Origin: Planctomycetota bacterium
GTDB taxonomy: Bacteria > Planctomycetota > Phycisphaerae > WQYP01
Direction: 5' to 3'
Length of the DNA stretch: 32,586 nucleotides
Assembly: GCA_021818445.1 (NCBI GenBank)
Contig: JAKAEB010000043.1
Location: 1-32,586, forward strand
Below are positions 18,742 to 27,440 of this stretch, one piece after another; positions within the stretch are counted from its first letter, which is position 1; every line of letters starts with the position of its first letter. Under the pieces are notes generated by a model. That model was not told the origin of the DNA. It did not search any database and saw only the letters and a list, made by a program, of their open reading frames with translations. The position numbers were made by a program, and so were the translations under genes.

Positions 18742-20735
18742 ATCCGTCCTTTCTCAACCTCAAGCCGACGCGCCGCGAACCGGTTTTCTGGATACGGAGA
18801 GTTGTCATTCTCGAACGATTGGATTCGTTCAAGGTGATCAACGATATTCCGTTCAAGCGGGGGCTGAACATCGTGTTCGGGGAGGAAAAGGCATCGCCAC
18901 AGCAGATCACGGCATCCGGGCACGGAGTTGGCAAGACATCGCTATGCCGGTTGATTCGATATTGCCTCGGAGAAGAACATTTTGGCCGCAAACGTTCTGT
19001 TGCTGCCATCCGAAGTGATCTATCCGCCGGCTGGGTTGGGGCGGAGGTCTTCATAGAAGGACAGTTGTGGTCCGTGCTTCGGCCCTTTGCCGTGGGACCG
19101 TGGTCAAGGGCGGGACGCAACCTGTCTGTTGAAGACCTGGCTGCCCACAAACAACAGGACGCCCCATTCAGCGATTTTGAATCGGTTCTTGCCGATGCGG
19201 TGATGAGTCGTATGCCGCGCCGTGGGCAGATCGTTCCGGGTGCGCCGCTGACTTTGGCTCACTTGCTTCCCGCGTTCACCCGGGATCAGGAATGTCGCTT
19301 GGAATCTATATGGAAATGGCGTTCAGAGCGTAGCAATTCCGATTCGCCCAGTCTATTACGCCCAAAGGTGGATGGAAGTAGAGTCATTCGGGCTGTTCTC
19401 GGTCTGCTGGATTTGGATGAAGTGAAGGCGCAGGAAGACTTCGATTCCGAAACTGCCAACATTACAATTCTGCGAACGCAAATTGAGGAACGACTCAAGG
19501 AACCGAAGTTCTGGATCGCACGACTGAACAGATTCCTCATAGAACAGGGAATACCGGATGTTACACTTGATGCGGGCGGGTTGTTCGCGCCGCGGAATCG
19601 CGTTGCCGGTCATCTGGATGGCCTGCGAGGGCAGTTGAAGGCGGTGGAGGATCAGATAGCGGCAGCCACGTTGGAGCGAGAGGGATTGCTCGCGGAGATT
19701 CGGAATCTTGATCAGGAACGAGCCCGGCTCGTTGCGCTTCAAGGACTGCAGAAGAAGAAGGGGGACTCGGCCGCCCAATACACAGAGGATGAGCGAAAGC
19801 TGCTCAAAGAAGTGGAGGCGTTGAGCAAGAGCATAAAGACGTGCCAATACGGTAATCAGCCGTTCCGTGACTGCCAGTATGTTGCGCAGCATTTGATCGA
19901 ACTGAAGGACACGAAGCCGGCAGCTTTGAAGGTGATCTCAAATGCTGATCAGATTATGGCGGACCTCGACGCGGAGATTAAGGACATCGACCGACAGTTG
20001 AAGGCACCTCGAGAACGCACGAACAAACTTGCGGAAACGCTCAAGAACACAACATCCGCTCTACGCGACCTGGAACGGAAGATCGATACCATTGAACTCT
20101 TGGGGAAGGAACTCAATCACTACAGCGGTGTTGTCGCTGGATCGGAACGTGATGAGGAGCTTGATCGTCTCCGCGAAATGCTCAAGCCGAGCGAAACTCG
20201 CCTTGCGCGGTTTTCAACCACTTTGGAAACGATACGATCTCGTGCAACGAAGCAATTCAAGGCGATTGCCGGTCTCTATTCCGCAATTATCGCGGAGGCG
20301 ATTTCGCCGGAGTATTCCGGCGAGATTGTAGTGAGTGCTGACGAGATCGAGTTTGAAATTCGTCGCAAGGCGGCCATCGGAGGTGAGGCGGTCGAGTCCC
20401 TGGCCGTGGTCTTGGCTGACGTCTGCGGCCTATTGGCTTCGACAGAGGGTACTGCGAACCATCCTGGTTTCCTTCTGCATGACAGTCCGCGTGAGGCCGA
20501 CCTTGGGGCTGGTTTGTATCACCGAGTGTTGTCGCTCATGATGCAAGCTCATTCCGCGCTGGGCGGCGATGATCATGCCTCCTTTCAGTACATCATGACG
20601 ACTACTACGCCCCCGCCCGACGATGCCAAGCCTGTGATCCGGCTGCACCTATCCGATGACGATGACGACAAGCTGCTGTTCAAACAGCGACTGGGGTCGC
20701 AAACACCATTGAACCCAGAGACGGAAGGAGTGTAG
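18738..20735 (+). CDS. SMC/RecF-like coiled-coil ATPase (DUF2326/DUF3732-like)
   Basis: A 665-residue protein built like a small SMC/Rad50. An N-terminal ATPase half has Walker A GHGVGKTSL (61-69). A coiled-coil arm spans roughly 290-510, interrupted by CQYGNQPFRDC (369-379) at its apex. The C-terminal half has a signature-like GGEAVESLAVVLADVC (548-563) and a Walker B-like FLLHDSPREADL (578-589). The HDSPRE ending is typical of the DUF2326/DUF3732 ATPases common in defence islands. ATG at 18738 is chosen because it overlaps the methylase stop as ATGA; a GTG 13 codons upstream is also open. Role in the system is unknown: DNA binding, bridging or damage sensing are the family options. A strong ribosome site for the micro-ORF falls at its end. 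Confidence 0.85.
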   Translation: MNPSFLNLKPTRREPVFWIRRVVILERLDSFKVINDIPFKRGLNIVFGEEKASPQQITASGHGVGKTSLCRLIRYCLGEEHFGRKRSVAAIRSDLSAGWVGAEVFIEGQLWSVLRPFAVGPWSRAGRNLSVEDLAAHKQQDAPFSDFESVLADAVMSRMPRRGQIVPGAPLTLAHLLPAFTRDQECRLESIWKWRSERSNSDSPSLLRPKVDGSRVIRAVLGLLDLDEVKAQEDFDSETANITILRTQIEERLKEPKFWIARLNRFLIEQGIPDVTLDAGGLFAPRNRVAGHLDGLRGQLKAVEDQIAAATLEREGLLAEIRNLDQERARLVALQGLQKKKGDSAAQYTEDERKLLKEVEALSKSIKTCQYGNQPFRDCQYVAQHLIELKDTKPAALKVISNADQIMADLDAEIKDIDRQLKAPRERTNKLAETLKNTTSALRDLERKIDTIELLGKELNHYSGVVAGSERDEELDRLREMLKPSETRLARFSTTLETIRSRATKQFKAIAGLYSAIIAEAISPEYSGEIVVSADEIEFEIRRKAAIGGEAVESLAVVLADVCGLLASTEGTANHPGFLLHDSPREADLGAGLYHRVLSLMMQAHSALGGDDHASFQYIMTTTTPPPDDAKPVIRLHLSDDDDDKLLFKQRLGSQTPLNPETEGV

Positions 20736-20738
20736 TCC

Positions 20739-20831
20739 ATGCAGGCCACAACCCCGCCCGCCATCACCGCCATCCGAGCTTCAGCGCAACGACTTGATTC
20801 GACGATGAACACGGAACAGGAGACCCGGTAA
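20739..20831 (+). CDS. 30-residue micro-ORF coupling the SMC-like gene to hamA
   Basis: An ATG at 20739 lies 8 bases after a near-perfect Shine-Dalgarno, GGAAGGAG (20723-20730). It opens a 30-codon frame (begins MQATTPPA, ends NTEQETR) whose TAA stop overlaps the hamA start as TAATG. The peptide is Thr/Ala-rich with no recognised domain. The strong ribosome site, the exact fit between the neighbouring genes and the stop-start overlap support translation. It may be a small protein of the system or simply a leader that feeds ribosomes to hamA. No homologue is known to me. Confidence 0.55.
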   Translation: MQATTPPAITAIRASAQRLDSTMNTEQETR

Positions 20832-21682
20832 TGTCATTCCCAAAACCCGATCCATTTCTCACTGTGCGTGTTCACAACGTTGATCTCGAGCCATCAGTTT
20901 CCGGGTTGTGCGCGGGATACGAGCGTGGCGAATGGCGTGCGAAACAACTGGCTGACCACGTAGTGGACTGGCTTCCCGAGTTCGCTCTCACGGCTTCGGA
21001 ATGTGAAACCCTTGGGCATCAGAATGCGACGAAACTGATGCGAAGCGCGGCCAAGAGAGTGTACGATTCGGAGAAGTTTAAGAATCGAGGCGAATTTGGC
21101 GAGATACTCCTTCATGCGGCAATTCGCCAGGTCTTTGACTCGCTGCCAGCGGTATCCAAAATTTACTACAAATCAGCCAACAATGACACGGTGAAGGGAT
21201 TTGATGCCGTCCACGTCGTTGGCCCCCCAGACGACCTTGAACTGTGGCTTGGAGAGGCCAAGTTCTACGATGACATTGCGCGTGCTATCACCGACGTTGT
21301 AGCGGAACTAAACAAGCATTTGGAGACCAACTATCTGCGCGACGAGTTTGCACTTATTGTCAACAAGATTGATCCCAAATGGCCTCATGCAGCGGTGCTT
21401 CAGACATTGCTGCGACCAGAAGTGTCGCTCGACGAGGTGTTTACTCGCGTCTGCACCCCGATCCTATTGACCTACGACAGCCCCTGCATCGCCGCACACC
21501 GCAGTTGCGACACGGCCTACGCAAAGGCATTTGAACAGGAGATCACGAAACACTATACGAATTTCAGCGGTCGCCAACTTCCTCCAGAGATTCGTATCCA
21601 TTTGTTCTTACTTCCACTACTAGATAAAAAGCAATTAACTGAGGTCTTGAACGGGAAACTCAAGTTATGGCAGCAGCTATGA
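20831..21682 (+). CDS. hamA: HamA, Hachiman DUF1837 nuclease
   Basis: A 283-residue DUF1837 protein, the effector subunit of Hachiman. Visible hallmarks are RGEFGEILLHAAIR (86-99), VKGFDAVHV with Asp125, and WLGEAKFYDD with Glu142 and Lys144. Together these make a D-(X)16-ExK arrangement of a PD-(D/E)XK nuclease. HamA is held by the HamB helicase and released to cut DNA when HamB meets foreign or damaged DNA ends (family knowledge). The ATG overlaps the micro-ORF stop as TAATG and has its own AGGAG 8 bases upstream. Its stop overlaps the hamB start region. Length and motifs fit an intact, active enzyme. Confidence 0.9.
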   Translation: MSFPKPDPFLTVRVHNVDLEPSVSGLCAGYERGEWRAKQLADHVVDWLPEFALTASECETLGHQNATKLMRSAAKRVYDSEKFKNRGEFGEILLHAAIRQVFDSLPAVSKIYYKSANNDTVKGFDAVHVVGPPDDLELWLGEAKFYDDIARAITDVVAELNKHLETNYLRDEFALIVNKIDPKWPHAAVLQTLLRPEVSLDEVFTRVCTPILLTYDSPCIAAHRSCDTAYAKAFEQEITKHYTNFSGRQLPPEIRIHLFLLPLLDKKQLTEVLNGKLKLWQQL

Positions 21683-23793
21683 AACCCACTATACTCCGCG
21701 AGACGCTTCAATCCGGCGAAGCTGTCCAGCAGCAGGCATTCACCGTTCTGCGGAACATTGCGTGCCTCGTGGCCGACCCCGAGCAGCAGGTCCTCGCTCA
21801 CGAGTTGGTACTGCGCGCTCTCGAACATCGATCACGCTTTGCTGCGCACCAGCCGTTGCTTAACTCGCTGGTCAGGTCCGTAGGTTTATTTCCATACCTG
21901 GAGCCGGAGACACTGGGGTTTCGGGACAGCGTGGCATACGAGTTTCACAGGCCAGAGAATATGGGCGAGGAATTCGTGTTTCATCGCGAGCAAGCGGACA
22001 TCTATCGCCGCCTTCTTGACGGTCACAGCGTAATACTGAGCGCCCCGACGAGCTTTGGCAAGAGCAAGATCATCGATGCGATGATTGCTACGGGTCAATA
22101 TGCCAACCTTGCGGTGATTGTTCCCACATTGGCCCTCATTGACGAGACACGTCGGCGGCTGGCGAGGTTTTCAAATGCGTACAAAGTCGTGACACACTTG
22201 TCACAGGACCCTGGCGAAAGGAACGTGTTCGTATTTACCGCCGAGCGCGCTGTGGCGTATGACAGGTTTCCCAGGATTAACTTCTTCGTCATTGACGAGT
22301 TCTACAAGTTGGACTCAGGGACCGACGATAGCAGGACGGTGGCGCTGAACCAGGCGTTCTACAAGCTGCGCAAGCTGGGTGGCCAATTCTACCTGTTGGG
22401 GCCGAACATCCAGAGAATTCCCGCTGGTGTTGAGTCAGCATTTCGCTGCTACTTCTATCAGACGAACTTCGCGACTGTCGTCTCCGAGCAGAGGCGTGTT
22501 CCAGGCAAGGGCGACGAGCTCAACCGCCTCGTGACGCTGTGTAGTGGATTGACTGACCCGACGCTGATTTTCTGCAAGTCGCCCGCGCGGGTGAATGAAG
22601 TGGCGCACGCTCTGGTCAATGCTGGAGTCGGGGGCGACGTGCCGGTGCTTGAGCCAGCGGCATCATGGACCGGACGGAATTACCACCCTGATTGGGTGTT
22701 TGGTCGCGCCTTACTCAAGGGTGTTGGGATACACCACGGACGGCTTCCGCGTGCGTTGGCGCAATACGTAGTCCGGAAATTCAATGATTTGCAATTGCGG
22801 TTTCTGGTCTGCACATCGACCCTTATCGAGGGGGTAAATACCAAAGCTAAGAATGTTGTTATTTTTGACAACAGGATTGCCCGTGAGCAAATCGACTTTT
22901 TCACGTTCAACAACATCAAGGGCCGGTCTGGCCGTATGTTCGAGCATTTCGTCGGGCACGTGTATCTCTTCAACGATCCGCCGGCAGAACAACTGCCGTT
23001 TGTGGATTTCCCTTTGTTCACGCAGAGCAAGGAGACGCCGGATAGTCTGCTCGTTCAGATGGAAGATGGGGACCTGGTGCCCCAGTCGCAACAAAGGATG
23101 ATGAAATACCGGAATCAGAATGTGTTGCCAATGTCCGTGTTGCGCGAGAATGCCTCGATTAACCCAGACGCACAGATACGCCTTGCTGCTCATTTACTTC
23201 AAGACCCGCAACGATGGTCAACCGCACTCGATTGGAACCGGTTCCCACAGGGGCCTCAACTGGAGGCCGTGTGCGAGTTGATATGGTCCTTTCTTGTTCA
23301 GTCAGCACGCAGTCGCGGCGGGGTATCCTCGGCACGCCAACTGGCATTCAAGGTCCGGCAAATGCAGAGGGTTCCCAACACGGCCGAAAGGGTCAGGCAG
23401 GAACTCCGACATGGCCAGTACGCCGCCGAGAATCCAGATGAGGCCGTCGAGCGCGTTCTGGATTTTGAGCGGACATGGGCCAGCTTTGAGTTGCCGCGAT
23501 ACCTTATGGCTGTATCCAGAATCCAGAAGGCGGTGTTCGATCCCTTGGGACTTCCGTATGGGGACTATTCGATCTTCGCGTCGCAGATCGAGTGCCTCTT
23601 TAAGAATCCCGTTGTCGCAGCACTCGATGAGTATGGGATACCGCTCCAGTTAGGTGAGCGCCTCACCACCCTGATCAAGGAGACCGCGGACCTGGACACA
23701 GCACTCCTGAGATTTCGTCGGCTGGACATTGATAACCTGAATCTTGATCCGTTTGAGAAGGAAGTTCTAAGTGACGCACAGACCGCTATCTAA
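21667..23793 (+). CDS. hamB: HamB, Hachiman Ski2-like helicase
   Basis: A 708-residue superfamily 2 helicase. Motifs: Walker A APTSFGKSK (126-134), VPTLALIDE (Ia, 152-160), VIDEFYKLD (II, 208-216), LLGPNIQ (III), VCTSTLIEGVNTKAKN (V, 381-396) and NIKGRSGRM (VI, 416-424). The IEGVNT and KGRSGR forms mark the Ski2-like HamB group. With HamA directly upstream this is a complete Hachiman pair. The start at 21667 overlaps hamA by 16 bases. A second ATG at 21679 overlaps the hamA stop as ATGA, the pattern used throughout this operon, and would give 704 residues; neither has a strong ribosome site. It is the last gene of the cassette, ending about 50 bases before the convergent end of trbB. Confidence 0.92.
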   Translation: MAAAMKPTILRETLQSGEAVQQQAFTVLRNIACLVADPEQQVLAHELVLRALEHRSRFAAHQPLLNSLVRSVGLFPYLEPETLGFRDSVAYEFHRPENMGEEFVFHREQADIYRRLLDGHSVILSAPTSFGKSKIIDAMIATGQYANLAVIVPTLALIDETRRRLARFSNAYKVVTHLSQDPGERNVFVFTAERAVAYDRFPRINFFVIDEFYKLDSGTDDSRTVALNQAFYKLRKLGGQFYLLGPNIQRIPAGVESAFRCYFYQTNFATVVSEQRRVPGKGDELNRLVTLCSGLTDPTLIFCKSPARVNEVAHALVNAGVGGDVPVLEPAASWTGRNYHPDWVFGRALLKGVGIHHGRLPRALAQYVVRKFNDLQLRFLVCTSTLIEGVNTKAKNVVIFDNRIAREQIDFFTFNNIKGRSGRMFEHFVGHVYLFNDPPAEQLPFVDFPLFTQSKETPDSLLVQMEDGDLVPQSQQRMMKYRNQNVLPMSVLRENASINPDAQIRLAAHLLQDPQRWSTALDWNRFPQGPQLEAVCELIWSFLVQSARSRGGVSSARQLAFKVRQMQRVPNTAERVRQELRHGQYAAENPDEAVERVLDFERTWASFELPRYLMAVSRIQKAVFDPLGLPYGDYSIFASQIECLFKNPVVAALDEYGIPLQLGERLTTLIKETADLDTALLRFRRLDIDNLNLDPFEKEVLSDAQTAI

Positions 23794-23845
23794 CTTTGAC
23801 CTGTCGTATGCTAATGATTGCCAAACTCCATCTTTATTTGTCATG

Positions 23846-24793
23846 TCACGCAAAAGTGTACTTGCCATCATGGAACCCGGCAATGTGTTGAACCTGTGAT
23901 ACCTTTCTTCCTGGCACCGCGGTGATGCGTTCGATGAAAACCACCAGATTGATCGCGGACGCAATGGCGCGATGGGGAATTGTCTGGGAGACTTCACCGA
24001 TCAGGTCTTCCAGCCGGTGCAGGGCGTCCTGGGCGCTGTTGGCATGAATCGTGGCGACACCGCCGGGATGGCCGGTATTCCAAGCCTTGAGCATGGCCAG
24101 GGCTTCACCGCCGCGGACTTCGCCGATGACGATGCGGTCCGGCCGCAGGCGCAGCGTCATTCGCAATAGATCATTCATGGTCACTTTGGGTTCGGTGTTC
24201 TTGGTCAGCAGTTCCACGCGATCAGCGGCGGAGCATTGCAATTCCCGCGTATCCTCGATGAGCACCACACGCTGTCGCTGGAATTCCGGTTCGTGCAGAA
24301 TGGCGTTGACCAGTGTGGTCTTGCCGGAACCGGTACCGCCGGCGACAAGAATATTCTTACGCTGGGCAATGGCGCTGCGAATGGTTTGTGCGCCCTCGGC
24401 CGACAATACGCCGCTGGCCACGTAATCGTCGAGCGTAAAGATGACCGTGGGCCTTTTACGAATGGAAAACGTCGGTTTGTCCACCAGCGGTGGCAACAGC
24501 CCCTGGAACCGTTCGCCGGATTGCGGCAGAACACCGGCCAGGGCCGGATAGTTCGGGTTAACCGTTTCATTCATGTGTGACGCCAGCAGCCGGATCACCG
24601 TTTCGGCGGCACTGGCGGCAATCTGGCCCAACTGCTGGCGGCCCTTGGCAATCACGTCCACCCACAAGCTGCCATCGGGATTGGCCATGATTTCCACCAC
24701 GTCGGGACGTGCCAGTGCTTCGGCAATCACCGGCCCCAGGGCATGATTGAGACTGTCGCTGTGACGTTGTTGGGTGATAGTGACCATATTCAT
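23846..24793 (-). CDS. trbB: TrbB, VirB11-family type IV secretion ATPase
   Basis: A 315-residue hexameric traffic ATPase of the conjugation channel. Walker A GGTGSGKTT is at 152-160, the Asp box VLIEDTRELQC at 177-187, Walker B RIVIGEVRGGEA at 220-231 and the His box GGVATIHAN at 244-252; all key motifs are intact. The start overlaps the stop of the upstream RHH-like gene as ATGA. In IncP and Ti-type operons trbC follows directly. Here trbC lies 19.7 kb away on the far side of the plus-strand defence cassette. The C-terminus (GFHDGKYTFA) looks complete, so the insertion did not damage the gene. Confidence 0.95.
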   Translation of the reverse strand: MNMVTITQQRHSDSLNHALGPVIAEALARPDVVEIMANPDGSLWVDVIAKGRQQLGQIAASAAETVIRLLASHMNETVNPNYPALAGVLPQSGERFQGLLPPLVDKPTFSIRKRPTVIFTLDDYVASGVLSAEGAQTIRSAIAQRKNILVAGGTGSGKTTLVNAILHEPEFQRQRVVLIEDTRELQCSAADRVELLTKNTEPKVTMNDLLRMTLRLRPDRIVIGEVRGGEALAMLKAWNTGHPGGVATIHANSAQDALHRLEDLIGEVSQTIPHRAIASAINLVVFIERITAVPGRKVSQVQHIAGFHDGKYTFA

Positions 24794-25506
24794 TCTCCTG
24801 CTTGGCTGGGTTTGTTTGCGGATTGTTGCGGGTGATTGAGATCACTGGTCGCCTCATCCGGGAACAATGCTGGAATCTCAACGTTGGCGCCGTGCTGGCG
24901 GGCGGCGGTCTGAGGGAAGCCATTCGTCGGGCGACTTGAATCCTCCGTGCTGCTTTTTGGCGGAATCGCCGAACCATTGATAGCCGCCTTACCATTGGTT
25001 GGCGGACTCGGCGGCAGTGGTATGGCGGATTGAGTGGCGTTACTCGCCGATGACTCTGAGGATGAGCCGTCTGCCTGATTCTGGAGCGCCGACAATGCCG
25101 CCAGTTCGCCAAGGATCGATTTATTCTGGCGTACATTCCGGGCCAGGGTATCCAGGTAGTGACGGTATCTTGCCTTGCCGCTTAACAACGCTGCTGAATG
25201 CTGCGACTCCAGGATTTCCGGGGTGTGGTTGAAATACGCCCGAATACCCAGGCCCACCATTTCCTTGAGTATCAGCAGATCCAGGTGCTGGTGCTTCTCC
25301 AACTTCTGGAGCTTGAAAAACACCCGTTCCACGGCCTTGAGAACTTCCGCCTCACGATCGGCACGGTACGTGTCCAGCAGCATTTGGGTGGCGGCATCGG
25401 CTACGACAAACGTAAAGGCCTTGCCCGATGCGGCGGCCAATGATTTGGCGGCATCATAAGCCGGGCGGCCCAAACTGATGGAGAATTTGATTTTGTCATT
25501 GTTCAT
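24790..25506 (-). CDS. RHH/CopG-like protein of the tra operon
   Basis: A 238-residue protein. The N-terminus (KFSISLGRPAYDAAKSLAAASG) may be a ribbon-helix-helix-like strand-helix-helix segment of the kind annotated as CopG family between traG and trbB in similar elements. Residues 50-140 are strongly helical with heptad-like Leu spacing, and the last 90 residues are a disordered Ser/Pro/Asn-rich tail. It overlaps traG upstream and trbB downstream by ATGA at each end, so its translation is coupled to the transfer machinery. A regulator or relaxosome accessory are both possible. The fold assignment is moderate and the function is not established. Confidence 0.6.
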   Translation of the reverse strand: MNNDKIKFSISLGRPAYDAAKSLAAASGKAFTFVVADAATQMLLDTYRADREAEVLKAVERVFFKLQKLEKHQHLDLLILKEMVGLGIRAYFNHTPEILESQHSAALLSGKARYRHYLDTLARNVRQNKSILGELAALSALQNQADGSSSESSASNATQSAIPLPPSPPTNGKAAINGSAIPPKSSTEDSSRPTNGFPQTAARQHGANVEIPALFPDEATSDLNHPQQSANKPSQAGE

Positions 25507-27440
25507 AACTCGTAACCATCCTCTGCTGTTTGGCCATAGGCATGAGTTGCGGCGTTGTGGGTTTCGGTTGGGCCTTGTGGTTGGACGATAACTGGCCCTG
25601 GTTTGGCCGGCTGCGCCGATTGACTTTCGCCGGTGGCGGCTGGTTTTGTTTCCCGGCTCTGCGCCGGCTGAGGTGCATGGCTACGCGGGTTGGCACTTCG
25701 GGTCTCGGCTCGGGCGCCGGGAACGCCCAGCCAGGAAAGAAACGGTTTGCCGGGTAAATCCAGTTTCTTGGCCTGATTCGGCGGCGGTAGCAACTGGCTT
25801 GTAAACCGCGGATCGGCGTAATAGCGCAGCTTCAAGCATTTGATGGGCTTGCAGCCGGTGACAAAGATCAGTTCCTGATCGGTCGGGAATTCCCGGACAT
25901 CGCCGGGTTGCAACAGCGGCCGTACCTGCTCGCTGTAGCTCACACCGCGATGACCGCCGGAGAAGAATTTCGCCGGCTGGCTGTATCCGGCGCGATATTC
26001 CACCACGGTTCCGGTCATCTGGCTGATTTTTTGCTGGGTCACCGGATCGCTGGAGGCAAACGCGGTCAGAACGTGGCAATTGTCCAAAATGGTGTTGTGC
26101 GGGCCGTACTGCTCGATGATGTCGTTGAAGGATTGCACAATCAGGTGCGCCTTGATGCCGTAACCCGCCATCTGGCGCAGGTTCAGGGAAAAGAAATCCA
26201 ATCTGCCCAGCGTGGGGAATTCATCCAACAACAGAAGCAACCGGTGTTTCTTGGCACGGCCGTCCGCGTCGGCACCAATGTGCTCCATGAGGCTGCGGCA
26301 GACCTGGTTAATCAGAAGCCGGATCAGGGGACGCAACCGTGGCGCATCGGATGGCGGCGGCTGGATGTACAAGGTCATCGCGTGCCGGCCGCAGACCAGA
26401 TCGCTTAATTTGAAATCGCTGGTGCCGGTGTTGCGGCAGACAATTGGATCGGCATAGAGCGTCAGGTAACTGGCGGTGGTGCCGCGCACACTGGCTTGGA
26501 ATTTTTCAGGCTGTGTAAGCAATTCCCGCGCAACGAGGCGAATTTCCGGGTGTGGTTCATGCAATCCCGTGCGGGGATTGGGGCGATGGCGCACACTGGC
26601 CATGGCCGCACAGGTGGTTTGGAAGTCCAGCAACCGCTGGCGGACCATGCCGAGGTTCTTGTGCTCCGGTGGTTCCGTGTAGAGCACATGGAGTATCAGG
26701 GCGACAAGCAACTGCGATGCCTGCTGATCCCAGATATCCAGTGTCTGCTTGGCTCCGGTGGGATTGACCAGCATTTCCACCACGTTCTGGGTGTCACGAA
26801 TCTCGGCATCGCCGGGCCGGATTTCCAGAAGTGGATTGATGCGCACTGAATCCAAGCGTGTCGGATTGAAAAAGACGGTATGGGAAAACTTGTTCCGGAA
26901 GCCCGCGGTAATATCCCACAATTCGTTTTTGACATCATAGACCAATACGCTGCCGGGCCAGGTCAGCAATGTCGGCACGACATGTCCGACACCCTTGCCG
27001 GAACGGCTGGCGCCGGAGACAAGCTGGTGCTCCGGGCCGTCATAGGTAAGCACTTCTCTTCCCAGTAATCCCACAACCGTGCCCTGGCCGGAAAGGAGGC
27101 CCGCCTTGCGGATATCAGTTCGTTTGGCCCAGCGATCCAGGCCAATAGCCTTGACCGATGGCGGCCCCTGGCGGCGGGCGATGGCCAGCAAAGCCGTCGC
27201 CGGCAGCATGAATCCCAAGGCGATCAAGCCAGCCTGATTGAAGGAGTCGGGATCATCACCGCCATATTGGCGGTACCAGCGAAGGATATCCCAGGGCGGA
27301 TACAGGGCCAGGTTGTCAATACGGATGGCCCAGCCCAGTTCCGGCCCATCGCCCATCCGATAGGCGGCCCATTCGATGCCGATCAAGAGGCCGAGCATCA
27401 GTGCCGCGGCATAGAGAATCAACATCCATTTGCGGCTCAT
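25503..27440 (-). CDS. traG: TraG/VirD4 type IV coupling protein
   Basis: A 645-residue inner-membrane ATPase that delivers the relaxase-DNA complex to the secretion channel. Two N-terminal membrane helices (about 5-27 and 69-88) precede the ATPase core with Walker A SGASRSGKGVGHV (142-154), VYDVKNELW (168-176) and Walker B LLLLLDEFPTLG (401-412). The C-terminal 90 residues are Pro/Gln/Thr-rich and probably disordered. The start overlaps the relaxase stop as ATGA. Relaxase and coupling protein in one coupled pair is usual for self-transmissible elements. All hallmark motifs are intact. Confidence 0.95.
   Translation of the reverse strand: MSRKWMLILYAAALMLGLLIGIEWAAYRMGDGPELGWAIRIDNLALYPPWDILRWYRQYGGDDPDSFNQAGLIALGFMLPATALLAIARRQGPPSVKAIGLDRWAKRTDIRKAGLLSGQGTVVGLLGREVLTYDGPEHQLVSGASRSGKGVGHVVPTLLTWPGSVLVYDVKNELWDITAGFRNKFSHTVFFNPTRLDSVRINPLLEIRPGDAEIRDTQNVVEMLVNPTGAKQTLDIWDQQASQLLVALILHVLYTEPPEHKNLGMVRQRLLDFQTTCAAMASVRHRPNPRTGLHEPHPEIRLVARELLTQPEKFQASVRGTTASYLTLYADPIVCRNTGTSDFKLSDLVCGRHAMTLYIQPPPSDAPRLRPLIRLLINQVCRSLMEHIGADADGRAKKHRLLLLLDEFPTLGRLDFFSLNLRQMAGYGIKAHLIVQSFNDIIEQYGPHNTILDNCHVLTAFASSDPVTQQKISQMTGTVVEYRAGYSQPAKFFSGGHRGVSYSEQVRPLLQPGDVREFPTDQELIFVTGCKPIKCLKLRYYADPRFTSQLLPPPNQAKKLDLPGKPFLSWLGVPGARAETRSANPRSHAPQPAQSRETKPAATGESQSAQPAKPGPVIVQPQGPTETHNAATHAYGQTAEDGYEL

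Noticed and set aside
6462-23793. Canonical DISARM, BREX or Druantia
   Set aside because: No drmB or drmC as separate genes, no pglZ or brxC, and no druA-D or druH; only parts of these systems are shared.
4167-23845. Target-site duplication or att repeats flanking the cassette
   Set aside because: Reading both edges showed no convincing shared direct repeat, and no integrase or transposase was found.
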